From Ruminococcus sp. FMBCY1 (GTDB lineage: Bacteria; Bacillota; Clostridia; Oscillospirales; Acutalibacteraceae): 64,000 bases of DNA. This document shows positions 26,596-35,570 of the stretch, in pieces (the stretch's first letter is position 1; each line of letters opens with the position of its first letter). The position numbers and the translations under genes are program-made. Below the pieces are notes generated by a model. That model was given only the letters and a program-made list of their open reading frames with translations. It was not told the DNA's origin and made no database searches. Where the stretch lies: the NCBI RefSeq assembly GCF_023921805.1, contig NZ_CP074197.1:1302001-1366000 (forward strand), in the 5' to 3' direction.

Positions 26596-27813
26596 TTATT
26601 CTTCGTTTGTATTCTCGTCAGCCTCAACATCAGCCTCGGCAGTTTTCTCGCCGTCAAGGTCAAGTGCCTCTGTATTCTCTTCTGCTGTATCGTCAAGCTC
26701 AAGTGTATCTTCTGCTGTTGTATCCTCGGCAACTTCGAGTTTTTCGTCCTCTTCATCTTCTCCGAAGAAACCGCTTTCGGGACGAATGTCAATCTTCCAG
26801 CCTGTAAGTCTTGCGGCAAGGCGGGCATTCTGACCCTTGTTGCCGATAGCAAGAGAAAGCTGACCGTCCGGAACAGTTACTCTGCAGTTCTTGTTCTCAA
26901 GGTCTGTAATTTCAACGCTCAATACCTTTGCAGGAGAAAGTGCGGCTGAAATGTACTTCTGCGGGTCATCGCTGTATTCGATAATATCAATCTTCTCACC
27001 GCCAAGCTCGTCAACAATGCTGTTTACACGAGCGCCCTTTGTACCGATACAAGCACCTACAGCGTCAATGTCGGGATTTTTGCTGACAACAGCCATTTTG
27101 GTTCTTGAACCTGCCTCACGGGAAACCGATTTGATTTCAACAACACCGTCGAAAATTTCAGGTACTTCCTGCTCAAAAAGTCTTTTAACAAGGTCTTGAT
27201 GTGATCTTGAAATTATAGCACGAGGACCTTTTTCGCTTGTCTTTACATCAGCGATATAAACCTTGATGTGGTCGCCCTCCTTGAGGTTATCGTGACCGAT
27301 TTGCTCGCTCTTAGGGAGCATAGCCTCGCTCTTGCCTATTCTGATAACTGCCGCACCGCTCTTAGGGTCAATTCTTTCAACAGTAGCTGTAACGAGTTCG
27401 CCGAGCTTGCTCTTGAACTCTGAAAGCGTCTGACCTTTTTCGCCTGTACGGATACCCTGACGAATAGTATTTCTCGCAGCGCCGATTGCAATTCTGCCTA
27501 AGTCCTTAGGGTCGAGCGGAATAGCAACCTTATCGTCAATATTGATTGCTTTTCTCTTAAGGACCTTCTGTGCGTCCTCAAGCGAAATCTCGTAATCAGG
27601 GTCAAAAACTTCTTCAACAACAGTTTTCATAAGTCTTACATCAAAGACATTTCTGTCCGGAAGAATTTTGAAAACCACTTCGTCGTTACCGCCGTAGTAA
27701 TTTTTGCAGGCAACCTCAATACCTTTTTCGATGTTTTCAATCATATAGTCCATTGGAATGCCTTTTTCTTTTTCAAGCATTTCAAGAGCAGCAAAAAGTT
27801 CCTTAGTATTCAT
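26596..27813 (-). CDS. nusA: Transcription termination/antitermination protein NusA
   Basis: 405 residues from the ATG at 27813. An ATG four codons upstream lies inside the AGGATG site and is less likely. N-terminal polymerase-binding domain (1-125), S1 domain (about 135-200, TVERIDPKSGAAVIRIGKSE), two KH domains (ACIGTKGARVNSIVDELGGE; LAIGNKGQNARLAARLTGWK). An acidic Glu/Asp/Thr tail of about 55 residues replaces the Gram-negative AR repeats. Confidence 0.96.
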   Translation of the reverse strand: MNTKELFAALEMLEKEKGIPMDYMIENIEKGIEVACKNYYGGNDEVVFKILPDRNVFDVRLMKTVVEEVFDPDYEISLEDAQKVLKRKAINIDDKVAIPLDPKDLGRIAIGAARNTIRQGIRTGEKGQTLSEFKSKLGELVTATVERIDPKSGAAVIRIGKSEAMLPKSEQIGHDNLKEGDHIKVYIADVKTSEKGPRAIISRSHQDLVKRLFEQEVPEIFDGVVEIKSVSREAGSRTKMAVVSKNPDIDAVGACIGTKGARVNSIVDELGGEKIDIIEYSDDPQKYISAALSPAKVLSVEITDLENKNCRVTVPDGQLSLAIGNKGQNARLAARLTGWKIDIRPESGFFGEDEEDEKLEVAEDTTAEDTLELDDTAEENTEALDLDGEKTAEADVEADENTNEE

Positions 27814-27864
27814 TTTTCTGATCATCCTTTTCTCTTATCTTAAAATTGTTTTAATAAACTGAAG

Positions 27865-28347
27865 TTACATATCAAAGTCGTCAAGTTTAATCCAAGACGC
27901 ATCTTTTTTATTGATAGTTATATGGTTCTCTCCGTCGTGGTCGGAGATTGTTACCTCGCCGTTATCGTAAGCGTCAAGCACGCCGCCGAATTCTCTGCCT
28001 ATGCCCTCGATAGGACGGAGCATTTTGACTTTGATGTCAGCGCCGATAAACTGCATAAAATGCTCGTCACGCACAAGCTCACGCTCAAGCCCCGGAGAGC
28101 ATACCTCAAGGCAATATGCACTCTCAATAGGGTCAAGCTCGTCAAGCGGCTTGTCAATAGCACGGGATACATTCTCGCAATCGGTAATATCAATGCCGTC
28201 AGGCTTGTCGATATAAACTCTTAAAAACCAGTCGGCGCCCTCTTTAACATAACGCACATCCCAAAGCGAAAGTCCGAAATCCTTAACAATAGGCTCGCAA
28301 AGCTCCCAAACCTTAGTCACGGTAAGACCGCCTTTTTTCTTTGCCAT
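27865..28347 (-). CDS. rimP: Ribosome maturation factor RimP
   Basis: 30S assembly factor, first gene of the nusA operon. 160 residues; WDVRYVKEGADWFLRVYIDK, DCENVSRAIDKPLDELDPIE and YCLEVCSPGLERELV are characteristic. AAGGAGG precedes the ATG. The 326-bp gap to tRNA-Trp (28348-28673) has no gene: it holds the expected operon promoter region and a palindrome at 28538-28564. Confidence 0.95.
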   Translation of the reverse strand: MAKKKGGLTVTKVWELCEPIVKDFGLSLWDVRYVKEGADWFLRVYIDKPDGIDITDCENVSRAIDKPLDELDPIESAYCLEVCSPGLERELVRDEHFMQFIGADIKVKMLRPIEGIGREFGGVLDAYDNGEVTISDHDGENHITINKKDASWIKLDDFDM

Positions 28348-28537
28348 AAATACCTCCTTATGAGCGTTTGCAACAAAGCATAACGCAGTTGCAAATTATT
28401 TTCGCCGTAAGCAACCGTAAAGCAATCAAGCGCAGGTTAGTTTAATGTTGCAAGTTATAACCGACCGATTACAAGTGTATAAGCCGATACAATACAATAA
28501 ACATACACCACTCAATAACACCGCAGTTGCAAACAGA

Positions 28538-28564
28538 AAGGAGTGGGCTTACTTCCCACTCCTT
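28538..28564. terminator. Hairpin upstream of rimP
   Basis: AAGGAGTGGG / CCCACTCCTT, 10-bp perfect stem with a 7-nt loop. The T run is weak on both strands, so this may be a terminator backing up that of tRNA-Trp or a structural element. Confidence 0.45.
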
Positions 28565-28645
28565 ACTTTACAATACTTATTGTATTTAATTATAACACCA
28601 TTAATATGAGATTGCAAGGGATTTTTGAAAATTCTTTTAAATAAA

Positions 28646-28669
28646 AAACGGTCTTTACTCAGACCGTTT
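28646..28669 (-). terminator. Terminator of tRNA-Trp
   Basis: AAACGGTCT / AGACCGTTT stem, followed on the minus strand by TTTATTT, a few bases after the tRNA CCA. Confidence 0.85.
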
Positions 28670-28673
28670 CCTT

Positions 28674-28749
28674 TGGCAGGGGCAGAAGGACTTGAACCCT
28701 CGGCACGCGGTTTTGGAGACCGCTGCTCTACCAACTGAGCTATACCCCT
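28674..28749 (-). tRNA. tRNA-Trp (CCA)
   Basis: 76 nt: acceptor AGGGGTA with TGCCCCT, D-arm TAGCTCAGTTGGTAGAGCA, anticodon stem GCGGT/ACCGC with CTCCAAA loop (anticodon CCA), T-arm GAGGGTTCAAGTCCTTC, encoded CCA. Confidence 0.96.
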
Positions 28750-29019
28750 ATATCTGTTTAATTTTCAAGACAAGATGTATTATATCAAACTTTGCGTAAT
28801 TTGTCAAGGAATTTTTGAAAAATAAATCATTTTAATGTTGTTAGACATAAAAACACATATTTAAACAAATATAATAACATTATTACACTTCATAAAGAAA
28901 ATTTGGTCTTTGCTTAATGTATTGCAATAAAATATATTAAAATTCTTGCAGACAACTATATAGGGTTATTAAATTCAAAACTTGACAGCAACAGCTTTAC
29001 ACGCCTTGGTACAAAAGAA

Positions 29020-29048
29020 CCTCGCCAAATTAAATGATTTTGGCGAGG
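29020..29048 (-). terminator. Terminator (bidirectional)
   Basis: CCTCGCCAAA / TTTGGCGAGG stem. It ends the TPR remnant on the minus strand and has TTTTA on the plus side. The stretch 28750-29019 has no gene; a short plus-strand frame ending in KEPRQIK just before the hairpin may be a gene remnant. Confidence 0.7.
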
Positions 29049-29054
29049 CTTTTA

Positions 29055-29561
29055 TTAATCAATACTCTTAATTGTTTTTAATACCCATTTAAAATAAACA
29101 CCGCAATTTACAAAAAGAAACTTATTATCTGTAACATCAATTGCAAGTTCTTCAATAGAATTTGCACGATAACCATACATACCAAACTCAATGTCTGACA
29201 AACCTTCGCCTATCACCAAACGATTAAAGAAATTGTGTGTATCTTTATTTATATTGACAAGTTCTTTAATATAAGCTGTGGCTTTGCGAGTTTTTCCAAG
29301 CTTATAATATAAAGTTGACAAAGGCAATAAAAATTGCGTCGATTTTTGGCAGTCATACCTTTCAAACAACTTAACCGCATATTTTTCATCTTCAAAATAT
29401 GCGTAAATATGCATTAAAATAAATCTTGCACCTAAATTATCATCATTGTTCAAATCAAAAATTTCCAAGCAAGCTTCTTTTGCCATACCGATTTTTCCGC
29501 AATCCAATAACAACCGCATACGATTATAGAGCAATCTCGTCTCAAACAGTAAAAAACTCAA
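29055..29561 (-). pseudogene. TPR protein remnant (ST7-like), N-terminus lost
   Basis: 168 codons. The frame reads as tandem TPR-like helix pairs (LYNRMRLLLDCGKIGMAKEA; NNDDNLGARFILMHIYAYFE; STLYYKLGKTRKATAYIKEL), resembling the ST7-like TPR proteins that often carry an SEC-C metal-binding motif. The usual N-terminal portion is missing, the start ATG has no clear ribosome site, and the frame begins exactly where an unrelated plus-strand fragment begins. It could still be a short real gene; I favour a truncated one. Confidence 0.5.
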
Positions 29562-29872
29562 CAGTTAAATCAAATGCCACAACCGATATGATACAACAGA
29601 ACAATTGGGATCAATACGATAACAAAAAATGGGAAAGCGGCAACGAAGTGCCTGTAGCGGCAGTAGTAGTAGGCAACCGTGGCGCAGAGGGGGCTATATC
29701 TTATCCGTATGACGCAACTTTAACATCAACCAATTCAAGCTTTATTATCGCAAACAAACTCCCTGTTTATGCGGCAGGTTATAACGGACACACAGCTACA
29801 ATAAACGGAATTGACTCTGCTGATGTAATTCAGAGCACAGGCTTTGGCGGTAATGTTGTAATCAACTCATAA
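29558..29872 (+). pseudogene. 3' fragment of a secreted/surface protein
   Basis: Reading frame of about 105 codons with no start codon at its edge: TTDMIQQNNWDQYDNKKWES, GNRGAEGAISYPYDATLTST, and a beta-rich C-terminus ending VVINS. Ser/Thr/Asn-rich beta sequence suggests an extracellular protein, but no family is recognised. It abuts the TPR remnant head to head, so a rearrangement joined two broken genes here. Confidence 0.45.
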
Positions 29873-29985
29873 TCTGTTTATATTTACTCCTTTCCTAAAT
29901 CAGTAAAATATAAAACAATAACCTCAGTTTCGGCTGCGGCTGTTGTTTTGTGATTTGACAAATCAATTTTATCAAAAACTAAGGG

Positions 29986-30410
29986 AAATTGCGGTTTAGT
30001 GCACAGGTTAAGCTAAATGATTTTAAAATTTAGGTCAAGCCTTTTTAAAGGCTTGCGGGTTTGGGCAGCGCCCATAATATCTTCCTATATTGCAATTAAT
30101 CGGGCGCAAACAGCCACGCTGTTTGCGTGCTAAAACTAAGTTTGTTAAAAACAGGCGGTAGCCATTATAAACAGAAAAGCTAACAACATAGTCAACGCAA
30201 TGCGTTGACTATGAAGAGAAGTGTATTTTCTTTTGTCGCCCTCGCAAAGGCTTTCGCCTATTTGTTCAAGCCGCCAAACAGCAAGCTGTTTGGCTATCGA
30301 TATTTTGCGTTAGCAAAAAGTATTGTGGGCTTTGCCCACACCCACGGCCTTTGAAAAGGTCGACCAAACTTTTATAATTACTTGTCGAAACAATTTGCTA
30401 AACCATAATT
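29986..30410. repeat. Composite intergenic repeat, large copy
   Basis: Begins AAATTGCGGTTTAG and ends GCTAAACCATAATT, inverse of each other. Internal modules: GGTCAAGCC/GGCTTGCGGG, GCAAACAGCCACGCTGTTTG, a TCAACGCA/TGCGTTGA hairpin near 30190-30212, GCCAAACAGCAAGCTGTTTG and a GTGGGCTTTGCCCAC hairpin. Together with the terminator at 30451 it fills the gap 29873-30510. Confidence 0.85.
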
Positions 30411-30450
30411 TACTCCAACTTTTGATAAAAACTTTTAATAAAGGACCAAT

Positions 30451-30492
30451 AAAACAACGGCAGCCGGATTAAATTCCGATTGCCGTTGTTTT
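30451..30492 (-). terminator. Terminator of cystine transporter operon
   Basis: AAAACAACGGCA / TGCCGTTGTTTT, a 12-bp stem around an inner CGGATT/AATTCCG pairing; T residues follow on the minus strand. Confidence 0.85.
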
Positions 30493-30510
30493 ATTGAATA
30501 TTAAGTTAAA

Positions 30511-31389
30511 TTATTTAGCTGTATCGTTTGTTGAAGAAGCAAGCTCGCCGCCCTCGATTACAAGCTGATCTTCGTAATCCTTACCATAGGTTTCGAGGAG
30601 TGTTGCCTCGTAATCTTTGTGGAAGAAGTTTTCTTTACCGAGTGCTTTAATTTCATCGTTAATCCAGTTAAGGAGTGTATCGTTGCCCTTTGTTACGGCA
30701 GGAGCAATTGTATCTGCCGAACCGAGTTCAGGAATACCTACAACAAAGTCACTGTTCTGGTTTGCGTATGCGATAACCTCTGTATTGTCATTTGCCCAAG
30801 CTGCGCCGCTGCCATTTTCAAGAGCTGTCTTTGCCTGTGCATATGCGTCATACTTCTGAAGTTTGATGTTCGGATAGTTCTTTGTGAGGTAAGTTTCGGC
30901 AGTTGTACCTGAAATTACAATCATACTGTCGCTTTCGTTCCAATTGTCAAGGCTTGTTATTGTTTTGCTCTTCGGAGATACAACACCGAGTGAAACGCTC
31001 ATATAAGGAAGTGCAAAGTCAACCTCTTCTTTTCTCTCGTCTGTAACTGTAAAGTTTGCAAGAATGAGGTCTACCTTACCTGTCTGGAGGTATTCGATTC
31101 TGTTTGCAGCCTCAGTTGAAACAAAGTTTACTTTTACGCCGAGGTCCTCGCCAAGTCGGTTTGCAAAGTAAACATCGTAGCCCTGATACTCGCCGTTTTC
31201 GTCAACATAACCGAATGGGTTTTTGTCGGAAAATACGCCGATATTGATTGTACCCGATGATTTGATTTCATCAAGTGTTCTAAAGCCGTTAGCGGTTGAA
31301 TTGTCGTTTGAACTTGAGCAACCTGCAAACACCGCTGTAACAACTAACACTGCAAGGATTGCAGAAATGATTTTTGTAATTCTTTTCAT
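30511..31389 (-). CDS. Amino-acid (probably cystine) ABC transporter, binding lipoprotein
   Basis: 292 residues. Lipoprotein signal with VFAGC (Cys24). Type 3 periplasmic-binding fold: GTINIGVFSDKNPFGYVDEN, YQGYDVYFANRLGEDLGV, KVDLILANFTVTDERKEEVD, LPYMSVSLGVV, typical of the polar amino-acid uptake family. Ligand class is read from the fold; the cystine/cysteine assignment comes from the Cys-codon leader upstream of the operon, not from the binding pocket. Last gene of the operon and terminated at 30451. Confidence 0.85.
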   Translation of the reverse strand: MKRITKIISAILAVLVVTAVFAGCSSSNDNSTANGFRTLDEIKSSGTINIGVFSDKNPFGYVDENGEYQGYDVYFANRLGEDLGVKVNFVSTEAANRIEYLQTGKVDLILANFTVTDERKEEVDFALPYMSVSLGVVSPKSKTITSLDNWNESDSMIVISGTTAETYLTKNYPNIKLQKYDAYAQAKTALENGSGAAWANDNTEVIAYANQNSDFVVGIPELGSADTIAPAVTKGNDTLLNWINDEIKALGKENFFHKDYEATLLETYGKDYEDQLVIEGGELASSTNDTAK

Positions 31390-31418
31390 AATAATCTCTC
31401 CTCTTTCTTAAAGAAAAT

Positions 31419-32168
31419 TTATTTTATTGAGTCAAACTCAAAAATATCAAGGAATTTTTTAGCTCTCTCGGTCTTTGGATTTGTGAAGAACTCTTCGGGT
31501 TTACCCTCTTCCACAATGTGACCGCCGTCAAAAAATACTATTCTGTCGGCAACCGCACGGGCAAACTGCATTTCGTGGGTAACAATAAGCATTGTTCTTC
31601 CCTGCTTTGCAAGTCCGAGCATTACATCAAGCACTTCCCTTACCATTTCGGGGTCAAGTGCGGCTGTAACCTCATCAAAAAGCAAAATGTCCGGGTGCAT
31701 ACACAAGGCTCTTACAATTGCAACTCTCTGTTTCTGACCGCCCGAAAGCTGTCGTGGATAGCTGTTGCTCTTTTCGCTTAATCCGACTTTTTCGAGCAGC
31801 TCTTCCGCCTCTTTTTTTACTTCTTCTTTACTTCTTTTCTGCACTTTTGTAGGTGCAAGCAAAATATTATCCATAACGGTAAGGTGGGGGAAAAGCTCGT
31901 AATTCTGAAACACCATACCAATTTTTTGACGAATTTCCGCTATATTTTTGCTTTTGCGGTCGATTAACTCGCCCTCAAAAGAAATTGTACCCTCCTGTAT
32001 AGGCTCAAGGCCGTTTATACATCGTAAAAAGGTACTCTTGCCACAGCCGCTCGGGCCGATAATTACCACAACTTCACCCTGACGGACTGTCATATTAATG
32101 CTTTGAAGTACGGTGTTATCATCGTAACGCTTTGTAAGATTTTCTATTTTTAACAGTTCCTGCGACAT
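31419..32168 (-). CDS. Amino-acid ABC transporter ATP-binding protein
   Basis: 249 residues from the ATG at 32168 (GGAG eight bases upstream). Walker [10 protein letters not shown], signature LSGGQKQR, Walker [14 protein letters not shown], switch His in [11 protein letters not shown]. The AALDPE(M)V and [13 protein letters not shown] strings are typical of the GlnQ/TcyC group. Energises the two permeases encoded just upstream; overlaps the stop of the second permease region closely. Confidence 0.94.
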   Translation of the reverse strand: MSQELLKIENLTKRYDDNTVLQSINMTVRQGEVVVIIGPSGCGKSTFLRCINGLEPIQEGTISFEGELIDRKSKNIAEIRQKIGMVFQNYELFPHLTVMDNILLAPTKVQKRSKEEVKKEAEELLEKVGLSEKSNSYPRQLSGGQKQRVAIVRALCMHPDILLFDEVTAALDPEMVREVLDVMLGLAKQGRTMLIVTHEMQFARAVADRIVFFDGGHIVEEGKPEEFFTNPKTERAKKFLDIFEFDSIK

Positions 32169-32172
32169 TTCC

Positions 32173-32847
32173 TCAACTCCATTTCTTTTCAAGATGTTTT
32201 GCAACCATACTTATTGAGAAGCAAACTATAAAGTACATAATGAATACTACAAGGTACACACCGAACGCTGCGTTCGGGCTTGTGGCACGGTTTGCCTCAA
32301 TAATCTGTTGTGCAACCTTTATAACCTCTACAACGCCAATCATAAGGATAAGGCTTGTAGTCTTTATCATTCTTGTAACAAGGTTGATTGAAAGCGGCAA
32401 AAGTCTGCGTACCGTCTGCGGAATTATTATAAATAAATAGGTTTGTGCTTTGCTGAGTCCGAGCGCAAGACTGCTTTCCGACTGGTGTTTCGGAATACTG
32501 ATAATTGAGCCTCGCACCAAGTCGCCCATCTCTGCCGTACCCCAAAGCGTAAACACTATTACCGAGGCAACCTCGCCCGAAAGGTTAATTCCCATAGTTC
32601 TTGTTGCACCGAAGAACACTATAAAAAGCAACACAAGCTGCGGCATTATTCTGATAATTTCAAGATAAATTTTTGTTATAACTTTTATTACTTTGTTTGG
32701 TATAGTCATTACAATGCCAAGCAAAATGCCAAGCGGTATGCTAAGACCGACTGAAATAAGACTGATTTCAAGTGCAGTCCACAAGCCGCCCAAAAGGCGT
32801 ATAAAGTTTGTTCCCTTAAAAAGAACATCAATCCCCAAATCCGGCAT
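32173..32847 (-). CDS. Amino-acid ABC transporter permease 2
   Basis: 224 residues, about five membrane spans. The HisM/GlnP-type motif [17 protein letters not shown] and the EAA loop ([20 protein letters not shown]) that contacts the ATPase are present. Start overlaps the end of permease 1 by 20 bp, so the two are translated together as a heterodimer. Confidence 0.93.
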   Translation of the reverse strand: MPDLGIDVLFKGTNFIRLLGGLWTALEISLISVGLSIPLGILLGIVMTIPNKVIKVITKIYLEIIRIMPQLVLLFIVFFGATRTMGINLSGEVASVIVFTLWGTAEMGDLVRGSIISIPKHQSESSLALGLSKAQTYLFIIIPQTVRRLLPLSINLVTRMIKTTSLILMIGVVEVIKVAQQIIEANRATSPNAAFGVYLVVFIMYFIVCFSISMVAKHLEKKWS

Positions 32848-33487
32848 ATCTCAGTTTCCTTTCCAGCACACTTCCAAGTATTGAAACAGGCAGTAGTATA
32901 ATAAGATAGAACACAACAAGCATAAACAGACACTCTGTTGTTTTGTAGTAAAGACCGATTAAGTCCTTTGCAACAAACATAAGGTCCATAAGGCTTACTG
33001 CGCTGAATACACTTGTTTCTTTAAGCAAGAATATTACATTTGCCACAAACGGCGGTACACTTGTTGAAAAAGCCTGCGGCAGTATTACATATCTCATAAT
33101 CTGCGGATGCTTCATACCAAGACTTAAAGCACTTTCGGTTTGAATTTTATCTACAGATTCAAGTCCGCTCCTGAAAGTTTCCGACATATAGCTTCCGCCC
33201 AGGAAAGCAAGACCGATATAGCCTGCCATTTCAGAGCTTACCTGCACGCCAACCTTTGGCAGCGCATAGTAAATAAAAAACAACTGAATAAGCAACGGAG
33301 TGTTACGGGATATTTCAATATATACCGTTGCAATCTGCCTTAGCACGGGCACTTTGTAATACTGAACCAATGAACAGAAAAGACCGATTATAATAGAAAC
33401 GGCGATTCCGATAAGTCCGATTTTTAAAGTGAGCAAAGCTGCCTCTTGGTACAAAGGAAGATATTTAAAAATAAATTCCCAATTCAT
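32828..33487 (-). CDS. Amino-acid ABC transporter permease 1
   Basis: 219 residues, about five spans. IEISRNTPLLIQLFFIYYAL is the PAAT-family signature, and SALSLGMKHPQIMRYVILPQ is the EAA loop. First structural gene after the attenuator at 33545-33695. The heterodimeric permease pair plus single binding protein and ATPase resembles the TcyJ-N or GlnPQ arrangement. Confidence 0.93.
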   Translation of the reverse strand: MNWEFIFKYLPLYQEAALLTLKIGLIGIAVSIIIGLFCSLVQYYKVPVLRQIATVYIEISRNTPLLIQLFFIYYALPKVGVQVSSEMAGYIGLAFLGGSYMSETFRSGLESVDKIQTESALSLGMKHPQIMRYVILPQAFSTSVPPFVANVIFLLKETSVFSAVSLMDLMFVAKDLIGLYYKTTECLFMLVVFYLIILLPVSILGSVLERKLRYAGFGD

Positions 33488-33544
33488 TTTTTCACCTTTT
33501 TCCTAATCTCTTAACATTTTATGCACAGAATAATAAAAAGCATT

Positions 33545-33617
33545 AAAAAAGACCGAAGAACATATGCACTCCGGTCAGTAAAACTTTATCTGGTCAAAAC
33601 TTTTCGTCGGAGAGCAT
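33545..33617 (-). promoter_or_regulatory. Attenuator: terminator and antiterminator
   Basis: Terminator: GACCGGAG / CTTCGGTC stem (33551-33558 with 33569-33576) followed by TTTTTT on the minus strand. Antiterminator: ATGCTCTCCG (complement of 33608-33617, inside the leader ORF) pairs 9 of 10 with CGGAGTGCAT (complement of 33564-33573), which includes the terminator 5' arm. A third pairing, TGCTCTCC with the leader SD GGAGAGCA (complement of 33701-33708), is an exact 8-bp match and excludes the antiterminator. The three pairings are mutually exclusive. Confidence 0.85.
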
Positions 33618-33695
33618 GGGAAATAAACACATACACATTGTGCACATGCAACAGCAACACATAGAGCTTTTTACATATGAAACAAGCTTTGTCAT
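33594..33695 (-). CDS. Cysteine-rich leader peptide of transporter operon
   Basis: 33 codons from ATG at 33695 (AGGAG nine bases upstream) to TGA at 33594. Residues 12-23 read MCCCCMCTMCMC: seven Cys and four Met codons in twelve, with four Cys codons in a row (TGT TGC TGT TGC). A real protein would not need this; it fits a leader whose translation rate reports charged tRNA-Cys. The stop is 18 bases before the terminator 5' arm. Stalling on the Cys run would leave segment 2 free to pair with segment 3 and read through to the permease gene. Confidence 0.88.
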   Translation of the reverse strand: MTKLVSYVKSSMCCCCMCTMCMCLFPMLSDEKF

Positions 33696-33724
33696 AAGGT
33701 TGCTCTCCTCTCTTGAAGTCCTAT

Positions 33725-33779
33725 AAACCTAATAGGTTTTATATGTTCTGATAATACCATATTAATTGATAAAAGTCAA
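33725..33779 (-). promoter_or_regulatory. Promoter and palindromic operator of cystine operon
   Basis: On the minus strand TTGACT (33774-33779), 17-bp spacer, TATTAT (33751-33756). Downstream of the expected start point is a perfect palindrome AAACCTA-A-TAGGTTT (33725-33739), a likely repressor site. A related CCTAC/GTAGG inverted repeat lies at the start point of the PLP-enzyme gene at 35481. Confidence 0.7.
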
Positions 33780-33808
33780 TACATCTGCGCCAATCCGTTA
33801 AAAACTCA

Positions 33809-34294
33809 TCAGAAATTCTTGTGATAAATATCTACGTCCAAGAGCCTGTCAAATTTGAATCCTGCGTTTTTAATTCTTCCGCCAAATTCAAATCCGAACT
33901 GTTTATGTAAATAAATGCTGTGCTCGTTCTCACTTGTGATGAGCGAAACCACAGTCAAGAACCGATTATTCTTTTGCGCCTCTTGAAGTGCATACTCAAT
34001 AAGTTGAGTGCCGATGTGCCTGTTTTGACAATCGTTTTTTACATATACCGAAAGTTCGGCTGTAATGTCGTATGCATCTCTTTTGCTGTAGCGGGAAAGT
34101 GCAACATAACCGATTACATTGCCGTTTTCCTCATACACAGAGAGCAAATACTTGCCTGTATGCTCATTTAACATATCAACAAAGTATTTGTCATCTTTGG
34201 GATTTATGTCATAGGTTGCGGTAGTGTTTAAAACCGCATAATTGTAAATTTCTTTGACAGCCGGCAAATCAAGCACCGTGGCTTTTCTTATCAT
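33809..34294 (-). CDS. GNAT-family N-acetyltransferase
   Basis: 161 residues of the phosphinothricin-acetyltransferase-like subgroup: MIRKATVLDLPAVKEIYNYA, TTATYDINP, GYVALSRYSKRDAYDITAEL, and the acetyl-CoA loop NRHIGTQLIEYALQEA. Probably acetylates an amino-acid analogue or other small amine. ATG overlaps the PLP-enzyme stop (ATGA), so it is co-translated with a sulfur amino-acid enzyme; a substrate among sulfur amino acids is a guess from that link. Confidence 0.87.
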   Translation of the reverse strand: MIRKATVLDLPAVKEIYNYAVLNTTATYDINPKDDKYFVDMLNEHTGKYLLSVYEENGNVIGYVALSRYSKRDAYDITAELSVYVKNDCQNRHIGTQLIEYALQEAQKNNRFLTVVSLITSENEHSIYLHKQFGFEFGGRIKNAGFKFDRLLDVDIYHKNF

Positions 34295-35481
34295 AATAAA
34301 TTTTCCTTCTTAAATGCCTGTTCAAGGTCTGCAATAATATCTTCTGCATCTTCAATGCCGACGCTGAATCTGAAAAAGCCGTTGTGGAATTCTTCGGGAT
34401 AAAGATACTGTCTTTCGTCATTTTCTCCGAGGAAAACGATAAGGCTTTCATCGTGACCGAGAGAAACTGCCGAAGTTATGACATTCAAATAGCTTACAAA
34501 TCTGTTATATGTATCGTGGTCAGCCTTGAGTCCGAACGAAAGCACACCGCCGAAACCGTTTGTCATCTGCTTTTTGGCGATATCGTGGTTCGGGTGGTCT
34601 TTAAGTCCCGGATAAGCCACAAAACTTACACCCTTTACAGTCTTTAAATATTTAGCGACTTTGAGTGCATTTTCATTGTGCTGTTTCATTCTAAGCGGTA
34701 AAGTAACCGCACCACGCATAATAAGCCAAGCATTGAACGGGCTGATTGTTGCACCGAGGTTAATCTGCGACTGTGCTCTGATGATGTCGAGGTATTCTTT
34801 TTTACCGATAATAGCACCGCCCATTGCGTCACCGTGACCGTTGATATATTTTGTAAGGCTTTCAATCGAAAAGTCTGCGCCAAGCTCAACGGGTCTTTGG
34901 TTGTACGGAGAAGCAAATGTATTGTCAACAGATAACAGTGCATTGTTTTCGTGCGCAATGTCTGCAATCGCCTTGATGTCCGAAATTGTAAGTGTGGGGT
35001 TGCCCGGAGTTTCTATATGAATAAGTTTTGTGTTCGGGCGGATTGCCTTTCTTACATTTTCGGGGTCGGAGGTATCAACAATTGTTGTTTCCACACCGAA
35101 TTTATTGTTTAAAAGCTCGTTTAAAAGTCTGTAAACCGCAATATAAGTAACGCTTGAGAAAATTACATGGTCACCGCTTTTGAGTAAAGCAAAGAACAGT
35201 CCCGACAAAGCGGCAACACCGCTTGCAAGCACCACGCAATCTTCGCCGCCCTCAAGAGAGGCAACTTTTTCCTGAAGATACTGCTGGTTTGAGCCTCCGT
35301 TTCTTGTATAAAGGTTTTTACCTGCACTGCTCCAGTTAAGGTCACTTGGGTCATAGGGCAATTCATAGCTGTTTGCCATAGTTATAGGCCTCTTAATTGC
35401 TCCTGTTTCGCCGTCAACACCGTTGCCTGTATGCACGGCTCTTGTCTGAAAGCCTAAATCTTTTACATTCTTTTCGCTCAT
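34291..35481 (-). CDS. Cys/Met-metabolism PLP enzyme (trans-sulfuration family)
   Basis: 396 residues, fold type I PLP enzyme of the cystathionine synthase/lyase and methionine-lyase family. The PLP Lys is in SLTKYINGHGDAMGG, with the phosphate-binding SVDNTFASPYNQ upstream and the ETPGNPTL substrate region. The exact reaction (cystathionine gamma-lyase, gamma-synthase, homocysteine synthase or methionine gamma-lyase) cannot be told from motifs. Its promoter TTGACA-17-TACAAT and operator-like repeat resemble those of the cystine transporter, suggesting a shared sulfur regulon. Confidence 0.9.
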   Translation of the reverse strand: MSEKNVKDLGFQTRAVHTGNGVDGETGAIKRPITMANSYELPYDPSDLNWSSAGKNLYTRNGGSNQQYLQEKVASLEGGEDCVVLASGVAALSGLFFALLKSGDHVIFSSVTYIAVYRLLNELLNNKFGVETTIVDTSDPENVRKAIRPNTKLIHIETPGNPTLTISDIKAIADIAHENNALLSVDNTFASPYNQRPVELGADFSIESLTKYINGHGDAMGGAIIGKKEYLDIIRAQSQINLGATISPFNAWLIMRGAVTLPLRMKQHNENALKVAKYLKTVKGVSFVAYPGLKDHPNHDIAKKQMTNGFGGVLSFGLKADHDTYNRFVSYLNVITSAVSLGHDESLIVFLGENDERQYLYPEEFHNGFFRFSVGIEDAEDIIADLEQAFKKENLL

Positions 35482-35570
35482 ATTATCACCCTTCTGATTT
35501 TAAATTTCCGCATTGTGTGCGGATATATAATAATATTACTTTAAAAAGCGGGAATTTTCCTAAAACTTAG

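Noticed and set aside
28544..28745. 61-codon ORF across tRNA-Trp
   Set aside because: Reads through the tRNA gene and its terminator.
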